64,000 nt of DNA, taken from positions 1 through 64,000 of the forward strand of contig NZ_JHXD01000013.1 in assembly GCF_000687715.1 (NCBI RefSeq), written 5' to 3'. This document shows, piece by piece, positions 34,692 to 44,097 of this stretch. Source of the stretch: Xylanibacter ruminicola Ga6B6. Its GTDB lineage: Bacteria > Bacteroidota > Bacteroidia > Bacteroidales > Bacteroidaceae. How positions within the stretch are numbered: the first letter of the stretch is position 1; the number at the start of each line of letters is the position of its first letter. A program made the position numbers and the translations under genes. The notes beneath the pieces were generated by a model, which did no database searches, was not told where the DNA came from, and was given only the letters and a program-made list of their open reading frames with translations.

Positions 34692-35698
34692 GTTATCGCC
34701 TGAAGGATAATATTAACTCTAAGTATTTCGAGGCGGCCAATGCGCTCACCTCTAAAAAGGCGCGCCGTAGGATAGTGGCCTATGTCGAGAGCTACGATGA
34801 TATCTACTTCTGGCGCACCGTTCTCAGCGAGTTCGAGAACGATATGCGCTACTTCGAGGTGATGCTACCCTCAAAAATCAATCTCACTCGCGGCAAGAAA
34901 TCCGTACTTATGAACTTCCTCGAGGGAGAGCCTCTGGGACGCGATATGATTGCTTGCGTAGATGCCGATTACGACTACCTGATGCAGGGTCGCACCCATC
35001 AGTCGCAGCGCATCTTGAACAGTCCGTATGTGTTCCACACCTACGTGTATGCCATCGAGAATTTTCAGTGTTACGCCCCTTCGCTGCATAATGTATGCGT
35101 GTCGGTAACACTCAACGATCATCGTATCTTCGATTTCCGCGATTACTTCCAGCAGTTCTCCGAGGCCATTTTCCCGCTTTTTGTGTGGAGTGTGATGGTG
35201 TATCGCAATGGTCATTACCCCAAGTTCTCTATTACCGACTTCTGTCGTATTGCCGATCCGGGCGGTTTCAGTGTGCAGAATCCCGCAGCCTCTATCAACA
35301 ACGTGAAGCGTAAGGTGCGCACCAAGATCAACGATCTGCAGCGCCAGTTCCCCGATGCCAAAGATGAGTATCTGCGTACCAAGGACGATATCCGTGCTTT
35401 AGGCGTAACGCCGCAAACCACCTATCTTTATATACAGGGTCATCATTTGTTCGACACCGTTGTGTCGCCCATCCTGTCAAAGGTGTGCAATCTGTTGCGC
35501 CAGGAGCGCCAGAACGAAATCTATCACGCCTCTGCCCATCGTACGCAGAAGCGAAACGAAATGTCCTGCTACGAAAACTCGCTGCAGGACATTAAAACTA
35601 TGCTTAAGAAAAACACGGGCTACATGAGTTGCGAACAATTCCAACGCCTGCAGTCCGATATTCGCGATTATTTAGATAATAAGAACATAAGAACATAA
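34688..35698 (+). CDS. DUF4435 protein, TOPRIM-like nuclease candidate (AriB-like)
   Basis: A 336-residue protein matching DUF4435. Two TOPRIM-type acidic motifs are visible: Glu34 in AYVESYDDIYFW and the Asp92-x-Asp94 pair in CVDADYDYL. A basic segment TRGKKSV (67-73) lies between them. DUF4435 is the effector (AriB) of PARIS, reported to act as a TOPRIM nuclease released from the ATPase when a phage trigger is sensed. Here it is translationally coupled to the ATPase gene. The C-terminal 100 residues are helical and basic. Codon use and context are like the neighbours, so recent transfer is not apparent. Nuclease activity is inference. Confidence 0.82.
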   Translation: MSYRLKDNINSKYFEAANALTSKKARRRIVAYVESYDDIYFWRTVLSEFENDMRYFEVMLPSKINLTRGKKSVLMNFLEGEPLGRDMIACVDADYDYLMQGRTHQSQRILNSPYVFHTYVYAIENFQCYAPSLHNVCVSVTLNDHRIFDFRDYFQQFSEAIFPLFVWSVMVYRNGHYPKFSITDFCRIADPGGFSVQNPAASINNVKRKVRTKINDLQRQFPDAKDEYLRTKDDIRALGVTPQTTYLYIQGHHLFDTVVSPILSKVCNLLRQERQNEIYHASAHRTQKRNEMSCYENSLQDIKTMLKKNTGYMSCEQFQRLQSDIRDYLDNKNIRT

Positions 35699-35742
35699 AT
35701 AAGGCTGCGCGTAGCTAAAATTATGTCCTTATGTTCTTTTTA
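35681..35742. terminator. bidirectional terminator between the DUF4435 gene and manA
   Basis: AAGAACATAAGAACATAA (35681-35698) pairs with TTATGTCCTTATGTTCTT (35721-35738) with one mismatch over 18 bp. T and A runs flank it on both strands. The DUF4435 stop codon lies inside the left arm. Confidence 0.8.
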
Positions 35743-35750
35743 TCAAAAAA

Positions 35751-36704
35751 CTATACGAACGTTTCGAGGAATTTGACCGTTCCCTCAACTTTTACTTCGG
35801 TGGTGGTGGCGGGCAGCAGGATGGTGTCACCCATGCGGAAGGTTGTCTCCTGGCCGTTGGCTTTGATGGTGCCCTCGCCCTTTACGGCAATCAGGATTAC
35901 AAACGAGTCAAGCTCTGTGTAATCGAGTGTCATAGGCTCAGTCAAGTCGTAAACGGCTGTGGTAAAGTAGGGGCATGTAGCCACCTGTACGCCCTCGTTC
36001 TTGGTGCGCTCGTACTCGGCACGATAGTTGGGCAGCACGGTGTAGTCGATGCTCTCAGCCGCCAGCTCGGTGTGCAGCTCGCGGTAGTTGCCGTTCTTGT
36101 CCTTACGCTTAAAGTCGTAAATGCGGTAGGTTACGTCGCTTGTCTGCTGTATCTCAGCCACAAAGCAACCGGCACCAATGGCGTGTATGCGGCCGGCTGG
36201 AATAAAGAATACGTCGCCCTCGTTCACCTCGTAGCGTGCCAGCGCATCCGTAATCGTATCGTTCTCAACCATCTGCTTGTACTGCTCAGGCGTAATCTGC
36301 TGTTTCAGTCCGTTGTACAGCTGTGCACCTGGGGCACTCTCAAGGGCATACCACATCTCGGTTTTGCCGCGTGTCTTACCCTGTCGGTGGGCAATTTCAT
36401 CGGTAGGGTGTACCTGTATGCTCAGGTCCTGACGGGCATCTATAAACTTAATCAGCAGGGGAAACTCGTCGCCAAAGCGCTCGTAGTTCTCCTGGCCCAC
36501 CAGCTTACCTTTCAGCTTGCGTACCAGTTGGTTCAGGCTCTTGCCTTTGTACTCACCCTCGCTTACGATGGTCTCGTTGTCCTTTACACCCGAAATCTCC
36601 CAGCTCTCGCCTACATTCTCCAGGGTGTCGTTTAAATGCTTAAAGGGGATAATCTTGTCGCCTCCCCACAGTGTCTGCTTCAGCAGCGGTTCAAATTTAA
36701 TCAT
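35751..36704 (-). CDS. manA: mannose-6-phosphate isomerase, class I
   Basis: A 317-residue short-type class I isomerase (cupin) that interconverts fructose-6-P and mannose-6-P, feeding GDP-mannose and fucose for surface glycans. Zinc-site motifs are SIQVHPTDEIAHRQG, KTEMWYAL and the later GRIHAIGAG. Last gene of the dxs-trkA-trkH-manA run; it starts 18 nt after trkH and has no promoter of its own that I can see. Confidence 0.94.
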   Translation of the reverse strand: MIKFEPLLKQTLWGGDKIIPFKHLNDTLENVGESWEISGVKDNETIVSEGEYKGKSLNQLVRKLKGKLVGQENYERFGDEFPLLIKFIDARQDLSIQVHPTDEIAHRQGKTRGKTEMWYALESAPGAQLYNGLKQQITPEQYKQMVENDTITDALARYEVNEGDVFFIPAGRIHAIGAGCFVAEIQQTSDVTYRIYDFKRKDKNGNYRELHTELAAESIDYTVLPNYRAEYERTKNEGVQVATCPYFTTAVYDLTEPMTLDYTELDSFVILIAVKGEGTIKANGQETTFRMGDTILLPATTTEVKVEGTVKFLETFV

Positions 36705-36722
36705 AGCTATATTAGTGTTAGT

Positions 36723-38180
36723 TTAATTTTCTTTCCAGAAGGTACGTGTAAACAGTACCAGCACCGTCATAATCTCCAGACGTCCCATCAGCATCAACGG
36801 ACACAGAATCCACTTGATGTATTCGGGCAGTATCGACCACGACATCACCGGTCCTATCTGCGTGCCCAGTGTTGGGCCTACGTTGCTCACACAGCTCAGG
36901 GCTATGGTAATGGCGTTGGTGTTATCAATGCCAGCCACAATCATAATGGTGGCCGTTACTAATGTCATCAGCATGGTGAGCGTGAAAAAGGCAAACAGCG
37001 CCACCAGTTTTGATTGTGGAATACTCATGCCGTTAATCTTTACAGGCAGCACAGCATTGGGGTGTAGTATCTGGCGGAAGTTATTACGTACCACTTTTAG
37101 CAGCATCACGCCTCTGATACACTTAAAGCCACCGCTGGTACTACCTGCACAGGCACCTAAGTACATTACCACACCCAATATCACCCAGGTGATATGTGGC
37201 CAGGTACCCGCATCCTCGTTAAACATACCCGTGGTGGTGATAAACGATACCACCTGGAACAATGCAGCACGGAAGGCATGCTCTAAGTCGTAGCCCATAC
37301 GTGTCAGCAGCAGGTACATAATCCACAGTGTTGCACCTATCACCACGCTTACGTACAACTTGAATTCCGAGTTGGTCAGCAGCGCCTTCAGTCGCATTTT
37401 TACAATGCTTAAATATAATAAGGTGAAGTTAATGCCCGACAGGAATTGGAATGTAATCGAGATATAGTCGATGGTAGGCGAGTGGAAGTACTCCGTGCTC
37501 TCGTTGTGTATCGCAAAGCCGCCTGTAGCCGTGGTGGTCATGGCGTAGTTCAGTGCCTCAAACCAGTTCATGCCTGCAGCACAGTACGATAATACGCAGG
37601 CCAGCGTTAGTATTAGGTAAATACTCCAGATCCATTTGGCAGTTGTGGTTAGTCGTGGGTGCATCTTGGCCTTGATGGGGCCTGTAGCCTCGGCGGCAAA
37701 CACCTTTACACTACCACCCACCAACGATGGCAGGATGGCGATGGTAAAGAATACGATTCCCAATCCGCCAATCCACTGGGTGAGTGATCGCCAGAATAAT
37801 ATGCCGTGTGGCAGTATCTCCACATCGTCGATAATCGAGGCGCCCGTAGTGGTAAAGCCCGATGTTGATTCAAAAAAAGCGTCGGTAATGTTGGTAATAC
37901 AGCCGTGGGTCAGAAACGGAAACATACCGAATACCGAGAACACCAGCCAGGCGGCCGTTACCAGCAGGTAGGCGTCTCTACGGCTCAGACTGTTGTCTGC
38001 GTTACGTCCCATATACATAAACGTAAAACCGCTGCCAAAGGTTATCAGCAGCGATATCAGGAATGCCATCAGGTCGTCCTCGTGATACGAGAAAGCCACC
38101 AGTGCACATAGCGACATAAACAATGCCTCTATCAGCAGCAGCGAGCCTATGATTTTACTGATGATACGGAAGTTTACCAT
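36723..38180 (-). CDS. trkH: Trk/Ktr potassium transporter, membrane subunit
   Basis: A 485-residue polytopic inner-membrane protein with four pseudo-repeated pore units. Selectivity-filter-like segments are visible: STSGFTTTGAS, MTTTATGGFAI, FITTTGMF and SNVGPTLGTQ. It takes up K+ and is gated by TrkA. It overlaps the end of trkA by 7 bp, so the two subunits are translationally coupled. Confidence 0.95.
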   Translation of the reverse strand: MVNFRIISKIIGSLLLIEALFMSLCALVAFSYHEDDLMAFLISLLITFGSGFTFMYMGRNADNSLSRRDAYLLVTAAWLVFSVFGMFPFLTHGCITNITDAFFESTSGFTTTGASIIDDVEILPHGILFWRSLTQWIGGLGIVFFTIAILPSLVGGSVKVFAAEATGPIKAKMHPRLTTTAKWIWSIYLILTLACVLSYCAAGMNWFEALNYAMTTTATGGFAIHNESTEYFHSPTIDYISITFQFLSGINFTLLYLSIVKMRLKALLTNSEFKLYVSVVIGATLWIMYLLLTRMGYDLEHAFRAALFQVVSFITTTGMFNEDAGTWPHITWVILGVVMYLGACAGSTSGGFKCIRGVMLLKVVRNNFRQILHPNAVLPVKINGMSIPQSKLVALFAFFTLTMLMTLVTATIMIVAGIDNTNAITIALSCVSNVGPTLGTQIGPVMSWSILPEYIKWILCPLMLMGRLEIMTVLVLFTRTFWKEN

Positions 38181-39529
38181 ATCGCATTCTTCTTGAAGTA
38201 CTTTTCTATGTTGTTCAGTTTCTGTTCATGACAGAATACCATCACCGAGTCGCCCGCCTCAATCTGCGAGTTACCGTTCACCAGCATACCGCGCCCGTCG
38301 CGTACCAGTCCGCCGATAGTTACGCCAAATGGCAGTCCTAAGTCCTTTACCGGTTTCTTGGTCACCTTCGAATCCTCGGCAGCCGTAAACTCAGCCACCT
38401 CGCTGTCCACCATCATCAGCGATCGCAGGTTGTTCACGTCGGCATCCAGCAGCATCTGGTAGATATGGCTGGCGGCGATGGTCTTCTTATTGATAATCGT
38501 ACCGATATCCAGACTTTCGGCCATGCTCACGTAGTCCAGGTTCTCCACCATCGCTACTGTTTTGCGCACGCCCATCTTCTTGGCAGTCAAACAAGCTAGA
38601 ATGTTGGTCTCGGCATTCTCGGTCAGCGCCACAAAGGCCTGTGTATTTCTGATGCCCTCCTCTTCCAGCAGTCCCAAGTCGCGTCCGTCGCCGTGGATTA
38701 CCATCGTGTCCTGGTTCTCCAGTAGCTCGTTCAGCTTTTCGCAGCGCTTGGCATCCTTCTCAATAATCTTCACGTGCATATAGTCGGGGGTGGTCAGAGC
38801 CGCACGTACGGTGGTTTTGCCGCCGCCCATCATAATCACGTTCTTCACGTCGGTATAGTGCTCCTTACCTACTATCTTGCGTATGTAAGGTATATACTCC
38901 TTGGTAGTCATAAAGTAAGCCAGGTCGCCCACTCTCAGTTCGTCCATACCGCTTGGTATAATCGTGTCGCCTCCGCGCTTAATGGCCACAATGTGGTACG
39001 GGTCGTCGGGGCCGCACAGGTCCTTCAGCGGCTGGTTCAGTATCTCGGCCTGCTCTCTCAGCTTTATGCCCAGCATGGTCAGTGCACCATCGTGTACATC
39101 CCAACGCTGGCGCACCCACGATAGCTTTAAGCCGTTGTTGATGTCAATGGCTGCCAGTACCTCGGGGTAAATCAGCGAGTCAAGTCCTAAGTTCTTAAAA
39201 AAGGGTTGTAAGCTGGGTGCCAGGTACTCGTAGTTATCAATACGTGCTACGGTTTTCTTAGCGCCCAAGGCGTGTGCCAGGATGCAGGCGTTAATGTTTG
39301 TGCTCTCCTCGGGTGTTACACCCACAAAAAGGTCGGCGTTGGGCACACCGGCCTCTTTCAGAGCTCTGATGCTGGTTGGCGATGCGCAATACGTCATCAC
39401 GTCGTACTCGCTCATTTTAGCCAGTCGCTCCTCGTCGTCATCAATCAGAATGCAGTCCTGATGTTCTCTCGACAGCAATTTCGACAGGTGAGTACCTACG
39501 GCGCCTGCACCTACTATCACAATCTTCAT
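38174..39529 (-). CDS. trkA: Trk potassium transporter, NAD-binding regulatory subunit
   Basis: A 451-residue cytoplasmic gating subunit with two tandem RCK units, each an NAD-binding Rossmann half plus a TrkA_C half. The first has [12 protein letters not shown] at the N-terminus. The second begins near residue 230 with [13 protein letters not shown]. It binds NAD(H) or ATP and opens TrkH. An ATGA overlap joins it to dxs upstream and a 7-bp overlap to trkH downstream. Confidence 0.95.
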   Translation of the reverse strand: MKIVIVGAGAVGTHLSKLLSREHQDCILIDDDEERLAKMSEYDVMTYCASPTSIRALKEAGVPNADLFVGVTPEESTNINACILAHALGAKKTVARIDNYEYLAPSLQPFFKNLGLDSLIYPEVLAAIDINNGLKLSWVRQRWDVHDGALTMLGIKLREQAEILNQPLKDLCGPDDPYHIVAIKRGGDTIIPSGMDELRVGDLAYFMTTKEYIPYIRKIVGKEHYTDVKNVIMMGGGKTTVRAALTTPDYMHVKIIEKDAKRCEKLNELLENQDTMVIHGDGRDLGLLEEEGIRNTQAFVALTENAETNILACLTAKKMGVRKTVAMVENLDYVSMAESLDIGTIINKKTIAASHIYQMLLDADVNNLRSLMMVDSEVAEFTAAEDSKVTKKPVKDLGLPFGVTIGGLVRDGRGMLVNGNSQIEAGDSVMVFCHEQKLNNIEKYFKKNAIW

Positions 39530-41424
39530 GCCTCCAAAATAGCTTTCTTAATGCCTTCTTCGTCAATGCCTACAATGTGCTGCAGCTCCTTTACGGTGCC
39601 GTGCTCCACAAAGTTGTCGGGCAGTCCCAGTCGTGTGACCTTTGGTGCGTAACCGTGATCGTTCATCCACTCCAGCACAGCGCTACCCAGTCCGCCTTGG
39701 CGTACACCGTTCTCAACGGTAATCACCTTCTTAAACTTCTTGCCTACCTCTTCCAGAATCTCCTCGTCAATAGGCTTCAAGAATCGCATGTCGTAATGCG
39801 CAACGCTAATTTTTCCATTTTCAATTTTCAATTGTTCAATGGCGCGTGTTACGTTATTACCAATCGGGCCAATGCTCAGCACAGCTATGTCGTCGCCGTC
39901 GTGCAGTTTACGTCCGGTACCCACCTTTATCTCCTCCAGTGGGCATCGCCAGTCCTGCAGCTCGCCGCCACCACGTGGATAGCGTATCACGAACGGACCC
40001 TTGTTAGGCAGCTGGGCGGTGTACATCAGTCGTCGTAGCTCGTGCTCATCCAGTGGCGAGCAGATGGTCATGTTTGGTATGGGGCGCAGGGCAGCCAGGT
40101 CAAAGGCACCATGGTGTGTGGCACCATCCTCGCCCACCAGTCCCGAGCGGTCAAAGCAGAACACCACGTTCAGGTTCAGCAGTGCCACGTCGTGTATGAT
40201 ATTGTCGAATGCACGCTGTGCAAAGGCACTGTAGATATTGCAGAAGGGCAGCAGTCCGTCCTTGGCCATACCGCCGCTGAATGTCACGGCGTGTCCCTCG
40301 GCTATACCCACGTCAAACGTGCGTTCGGGCATCTCTTTCATCATGATATTCATCGAGCAGCCACTAGGCATGGCTGGTGTCACACCCACTATCTTGGGGT
40401 TCTGCTTAGCCAGTTCTAGCAGCGTGTGGCCGAATACATCCTGGTATTTCTGTGGCTTGGTGGGGTCGTTGTCCACCAGGCGCTCACCAGTATCGGGGTT
40501 AAACTTGCCCGGTGCGTGCCATACCGTTACATCCTTCTCGGCTGGTGCATAGCCATGTCCTTTCTTGGTGTGCAGGTGCAGCAGTTTGGGACCTGTCATA
40601 TTCTTTAGCTGACTCAGTATGCGCACAAGTTCCTTCACGTTGTGACCGTCAAACGGACCGAAGTACTGTATGTTCATACCGTCGAAAATATTCTGTTGGT
40701 GGCTGATGGCGCTCTTCATGGCGTTTGTCAGTCGTATCAGGCCTTTCTTGCGGTCGTCGTTCAGCAGTCCGTGGCGATTAAACCAGCGTGCCGTTTTAAA
40801 CTTTATGCAGTTATACGTCTCGTTGGTGCTCAGGTTCAGCAGATACTGCTTCATACCGCCAACACTGCGGTCGATACTCATGTTGTTATCGTTCAGGATG
40901 ATCAGCAGGTTGTTGGGACTGCTCGATACGTTGTTCAGTCCCTCAAAAGCCAGTCCGCCGCTCAGTGCACCGTCGCCAATCACAGCCACCACATGGCGGT
41001 CGTGCTTGCCCTCCAGCTCAGCAGCTACGGCCATACCCAAGGCTGCCGATACCGAGTTGCTGGCGTGTCCGCAGGCAAATGTATCGTACTCGCTCTCTTC
41101 GGGCGATGGGAAAGGTTTGATACCGCCCAACTTACGGTTAGTGCAGAATCGGTCCTTACGACCAGTCAGTATCTTATGACCGTAAGCCTGGTGTCCCACG
41201 TCCCAAACTATTCTGTCTTCAGGGGTATTATATACGTAATGCAGTGCAACCGTAATTTCGGCCACACCCAAACTCGAGGCTAAGTGTCCAGGGTTCACTG
41301 CCACCTCTTCAATGATGTCGCGTCGCAGTTCGTCGCACACTTGTGGCAATTCATCCACCTTCAGTTTTCTCAAATCCTCTGGCGTCTGGATCTTATTTAA
41401 AAGAGTAAACTCAGTTTTTTCCAC
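39526..41424 (-). CDS. dxs: 1-deoxy-D-xylulose-5-phosphate synthase
   Basis: A 632-residue thiamine-diphosphate enzyme that condenses pyruvate and glyceraldehyde-3-P, the first step of the MEP pathway. The TPP/Mg motif [10 protein letters not shown]...LNDNNMS is present. Other family motifs are [31 protein letters not shown] and IRYPRGGG. Near residue 530 the segment QLKIENGK is encoded by a 7-bp tandem repeat (39811-39839), close to the C-terminal domain boundary. First of four overlapping or close genes. The pathway partner ispG is at 8.6 kb. Confidence 0.96.
   Translation of the reverse strand: MEKTEFTLLNKIQTPEDLRKLKVDELPQVCDELRRDIIEEVAVNPGHLASSLGVAEITVALHYVYNTPEDRIVWDVGHQAYGHKILTGRKDRFCTNRKLGGIKPFPSPEESEYDTFACGHASNSVSAALGMAVAAELEGKHDRHVVAVIGDGALSGGLAFEGLNNVSSSPNNLLIILNDNNMSIDRSVGGMKQYLLNLSTNETYNCIKFKTARWFNRHGLLNDDRKKGLIRLTNAMKSAISHQQNIFDGMNIQYFGPFDGHNVKELVRILSQLKNMTGPKLLHLHTKKGHGYAPAEKDVTVWHAPGKFNPDTGERLVDNDPTKPQKYQDVFGHTLLELAKQNPKIVGVTPAMPSGCSMNIMMKEMPERTFDVGIAEGHAVTFSGGMAKDGLLPFCNIYSAFAQRAFDNIIHDVALLNLNVVFCFDRSGLVGEDGATHHGAFDLAALRPIPNMTICSPLDEHELRRLMYTAQLPNKGPFVIRYPRGGGELQDWRCPLEEIKVGTGRKLHDGDDIAVLSIGPIGNNVTRAIEQLKIENGKISVAHYDMRFLKPIDEEILEEVGKKFKKVITVENGVRQGGLGSAVLEWMNDHGYAPKVTRLGLPDNFVEHGTVKELQHIVGIDEEGIKKAILEA
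39811..39839 (-). repeat. heptanucleotide tandem repeat inside dxs
   Basis: On the plus strand TTTTCCA, TTTTCAA and TTTTCAA begin at 39811, 39818 and 39825, followed by TTGTTCAA. The 7-bp period and the TTCAA word match the intergenic arrays elsewhere in the window. The frame stays open and encodes a short polar insert. Confidence 0.75.
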
Positions 41425-41448
41425 ACAAAAATTCTTTTATTTCGAGTG

Positions 41449-41479
41449 CAAAGATATACATTTATTATTAAACTGCAAA
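41449..41479 (-). promoter_or_regulatory. promoter of the dxs-trkA-trkH-manA operon
   Basis: On the minus strand TATCTTTG (41449-41456) is preceded by TTTG (41476-41479) with 19 nt between. It lies 24 nt before the dxs ATG. Confidence 0.75.
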
Positions 41480-41501
41480 ATATATTAGCAATTTTCTTAG
41501 T

Positions 41502-42134
41502 TTAAATCTGCCCACTTTCCACCATCAGCACCACGCGTTCGGTCAGTCGGTCCACGCCCTTTGCGTCGTACTCCTTTTTCAGGCTGGCACCAAAGCCCCA
41601 GGCGAACACCTGCCAGAATCCCGCTCTCAGCGGTCCCATAAAGGCTTTAATCATATCGTAGCTGCTCGAGTGGCATTCTCGGTCAATCAGTTTTATCAGC
41701 AGTTTACCTTGGCTGTAGGTCAGTTTTTTCATTTTGGGTTTGTAGGTTTTAAATATGTCGGCCTCTACGCGCTTCATGTGTTCCGCCTTTTCCTGGTCTG
41801 TTTGCAGCGTTTCCAGATATTCGGTGGTTTCAATCAGCATCATGCGTGCCTCTTTGGCTATAGGCAGCACTTTCTTCACGTTGTTCACCAGTCGCATATA
41901 CTGCTGGGCCTGTTTTTTGTTTTTAAATGTCAGTTGCGGGTACACATACACATTGTTCATCTCCATGTATTGTATGCTGTCGCCTTCGTGTAGCACCTTT
42001 CCCACCTTCACGGTAGGCACAAATGTAGGCGAGTCCATCTCCGCCAGCACCTGCTCGGCAGTTATCCGTTGTTCCTCCTGCGCATGGGCGCAAGCAGCGC
42101 AACACAGCAATGCTATGATAATCCCTTTTCTCAT
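41502..42134 (-). CDS. exported DUF4294-family protein
   Basis: A 210-residue secreted protein with a signal peptide ending AHA|QEEQ. It fits the Bacteroidota family DUF4294 (from memory: NNVYVYPQLTFKNKKQ-type core, KLTYSQGKLLIKLIDRE). The mature part is helical and charged. I start at ATG 42134, next to the -7 box; the upstream in-frame ATG 42185 would precede the promoter. Function unknown. The gene lies upstream of dxs in the same direction but dxs has its own promoter. Confidence 0.8.
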   Translation of the reverse strand: MRKGIIIALLCCAACAHAQEEQRITAEQVLAEMDSPTFVPTVKVGKVLHEGDSIQYMEMNNVYVYPQLTFKNKKQAQQYMRLVNNVKKVLPIAKEARMMLIETTEYLETLQTDQEKAEHMKRVEADIFKTYKPKMKKLTYSQGKLLIKLIDRECHSSSYDMIKAFMGPLRAGFWQVFAWGFGASLKKEYDAKGVDRLTERVVLMVESGQI

Positions 42135-42143
42135 TTTCGGGTG

Positions 42144-42151
42144 CAAAATTA
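42144..42151 (-). promoter_or_regulatory. -7 box for the DUF4294 gene
   Basis: TAATTTTG on the minus strand, 9 nt before the ATG at 42134. Confidence 0.6.
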
Positions 42152-42216
42152 CTATTTTTTTGCTATGTAACGCATGTTTTAACACGAAAAAATAAGATTA
42201 TTAGTAAATTTTTCCA

Positions 42217-42224
42217 TACCTTTG
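42217..42224 (+). promoter_or_regulatory. -7 box for the HHH/beta-barrel gene
   Basis: TACCTTTG, 25 nt before the ATG at 42250, divergent from the DUF4294 promoter. Confidence 0.6.
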
Positions 42225-42249
42225 CATCATCAAAAGATTCGCTAAATTA

Positions 42250-44097
42250 ATGAAACTAAGATTGTTATTACTATTCTTACTACCATTCTTGGATATAAAA
42301 GCGCAGGAATCGCATGGATGGGAGACGTACTTGAATCAGGTGATGACGGCTGAAGATGCAGCATCGGAGGGCTGGCAGCAGACGTACGACCTGCTGAGTG
42401 ACTTAGTGCAGCATCCCATCAATATTAATACCGCCACGCGCGACCAGCTGGAAGCTATCCCTTTTTTGTCGGCACAACAGGTAGAGGAGCTGATGGCTTA
42501 CCTTTACCGCTATGCGCCGATGCGATCGACTGCCGAACTACGCATGATGACGCTGTTGACACCTGCCCAGCGCGAACTGCTGAGCTACTGCGTTTATACA
42601 GGCGAGAGCGCCCCCAAACACTATTTACATCACGAGCTGACCGCTACAGCCAAACTGCCACTGAGCGACGGACACTGGTTTCGCTACCAGCTGCAATATG
42701 GCGATCGGCTGAAGGCAGGGTTGGTGGGTGATCTGGATGCAGACGAACCCTTTATGAAGGATTGTAACCGATGGGGGTATGATTACTATGCACCATATGT
42801 ACAGCTGAACCACTGGGGATGCATAGAGACAATGGTATTAGGCAGTTACAGGGTGAGTATGGGCATGGGCTTGGTGATGAACAACAGCTTTAGTTTAGGA
42901 AAGATAGCCATGCTCCAAAACTTGGGGCGCAGCACAAATACTCTCCGTGCACATTCCTCAAGGACGGAGAACGCGTTGCAAGGGGGTGGTTTAACCCTGA
43001 AGCTGGGTCGCGGTTGGCAGGCTACAGCATTTGTGGGCTATGTGCCGATGGATGCCACGCTGAACAAGGACGGTAGTGCACGTACAATACTAACCACTGG
43101 CTATCATCGTACGGAAACCGAAATAGCTAAGAAACATAATATGCACGCCCTGAAAACGGGTGGTAGCCTGCGCTATACGGGACACGGTCTGCACATAGGG
43201 TTGAACGGGCTTTACGTGCATCTGGACCGGCCGCTTCAACCTAACACCAAACTGCTGTACAACCTGTACAAACCGCAGGGCAGCAGTTTTGTGAATATGA
43301 GTACGGATTATGGCTATGCCAACCGTCGTTGGGCGCTGAACGGCGAAACGGCCGTGGATGGATATGGTCATATAGCAACCATCAATAGTGTGAGTGTGGC
43401 GGTGGAAAGTAACCTTACGTTGATGGCAGTGCAGCGTTATTATCAGTACCGCTACACTTCGCTGGATGCGCAGAGCTATAGCGACGGGGGCAGCGTGCAG
43501 AACGAGAGTGGGGTGTATGTGGGAGCAACTTGGTTGCCATCGACTAAATGGCAGGTGTCGGCTTATGCTGACTGGGCTTACTTCCCATGGGTAAGGTACA
43601 GACAGCCGGCGGGTACTTATACGATGGATTATCTGCTGCAGACGACATATACCAGCAGTCACTGGAAACTGAGCGGCAGGTACCGGCTGAAAGCAAAACA
43701 ACAGGAACACCGCACCAGAATGACAACTGAATACAACTGGGATTTCGGCTTAGGCCTGCGTACCCAACTGGATGGTTACTACGGAGCGGCAGAAGGAACA
43801 GAGATGGGCGCCATGCTGAGCGAGAGCATAGCTTACGCTTATAAGTGGCTACGACTGAACGCTGGGGCGGGCTATTACCATACGGATAGTTATAACAGTA
43901 GGCTGTTTGTGTATGAGAACGGACCGCTATATACCTATGCCATGCAGCAGTTATACGGCGAGGGCATACGTTACTGGCTGATGCTGCGCATTAACGCTGG
44001 GAAGAGCGTGCTGCTAACCGCCAAGATGGGCGTAAACAACAACTTTGAACGTGCATCGAAAACGGATATGATGGTTCAGCTGCGACTTAAAATCTGA
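42250..44097 (+). CDS. exported helix-hairpin-helix protein with a beta-barrel-like C-terminal part
   Basis: A 615-residue exported protein (signal peptide ending IKA|QESH). Residues about 55-118 hold a ComEA-like helix-hairpin-helix unit (ININTATRDQLEAIPFLS) followed by a related second copy (MRSTAELRMMTLLTPAQ). Residues 125-615 are rich in alternating aromatic/polar strands and end in VQLRLKI, which fits an outer-membrane beta-barrel. HHH units normally bind DNA backbones, so a role in DNA handling at the envelope is possible but unproven. Its last 22 bp overlap the convergent GT4 gene. Confidence 0.8.
   Translation: MKLRLLLLFLLPFLDIKAQESHGWETYLNQVMTAEDAASEGWQQTYDLLSDLVQHPININTATRDQLEAIPFLSAQQVEELMAYLYRYAPMRSTAELRMMTLLTPAQRELLSYCVYTGESAPKHYLHHELTATAKLPLSDGHWFRYQLQYGDRLKAGLVGDLDADEPFMKDCNRWGYDYYAPYVQLNHWGCIETMVLGSYRVSMGMGLVMNNSFSLGKIAMLQNLGRSTNTLRAHSSRTENALQGGGLTLKLGRGWQATAFVGYVPMDATLNKDGSARTILTTGYHRTETEIAKKHNMHALKTGGSLRYTGHGLHIGLNGLYVHLDRPLQPNTKLLYNLYKPQGSSFVNMSTDYGYANRRWALNGETAVDGYGHIATINSVSVAVESNLTLMAVQRYYQYRYTSLDAQSYSDGGSVQNESGVYVGATWLPSTKWQVSAYADWAYFPWVRYRQPAGTYTMDYLLQTTYTSSHWKLSGRYRLKAKQQEHRTRMTTEYNWDFGLGLRTQLDGYYGAAEGTEMGAMLSESIAYAYKWLRLNAGAGYYHTDSYNSRLFVYENGPLYTYAMQQLYGEGIRYWLMLRINAGKSVLLTAKMGVNNNFERASKTDMMVQLRLKI

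Noticed and set aside
33855..35698. Calling the pair a recent horizontally acquired defence island
   Set aside because: Codon use resembles the neighbours, the genes follow glyS closely, and no integrase, tRNA or repeat boundary is seen. Only the system-type similarity is claimed.
40642..41283. 213-codon plus-strand open frame within dxs
   Set aside because: Antisense to the conserved TPP-binding part of dxs, with no start signal or family similarity.
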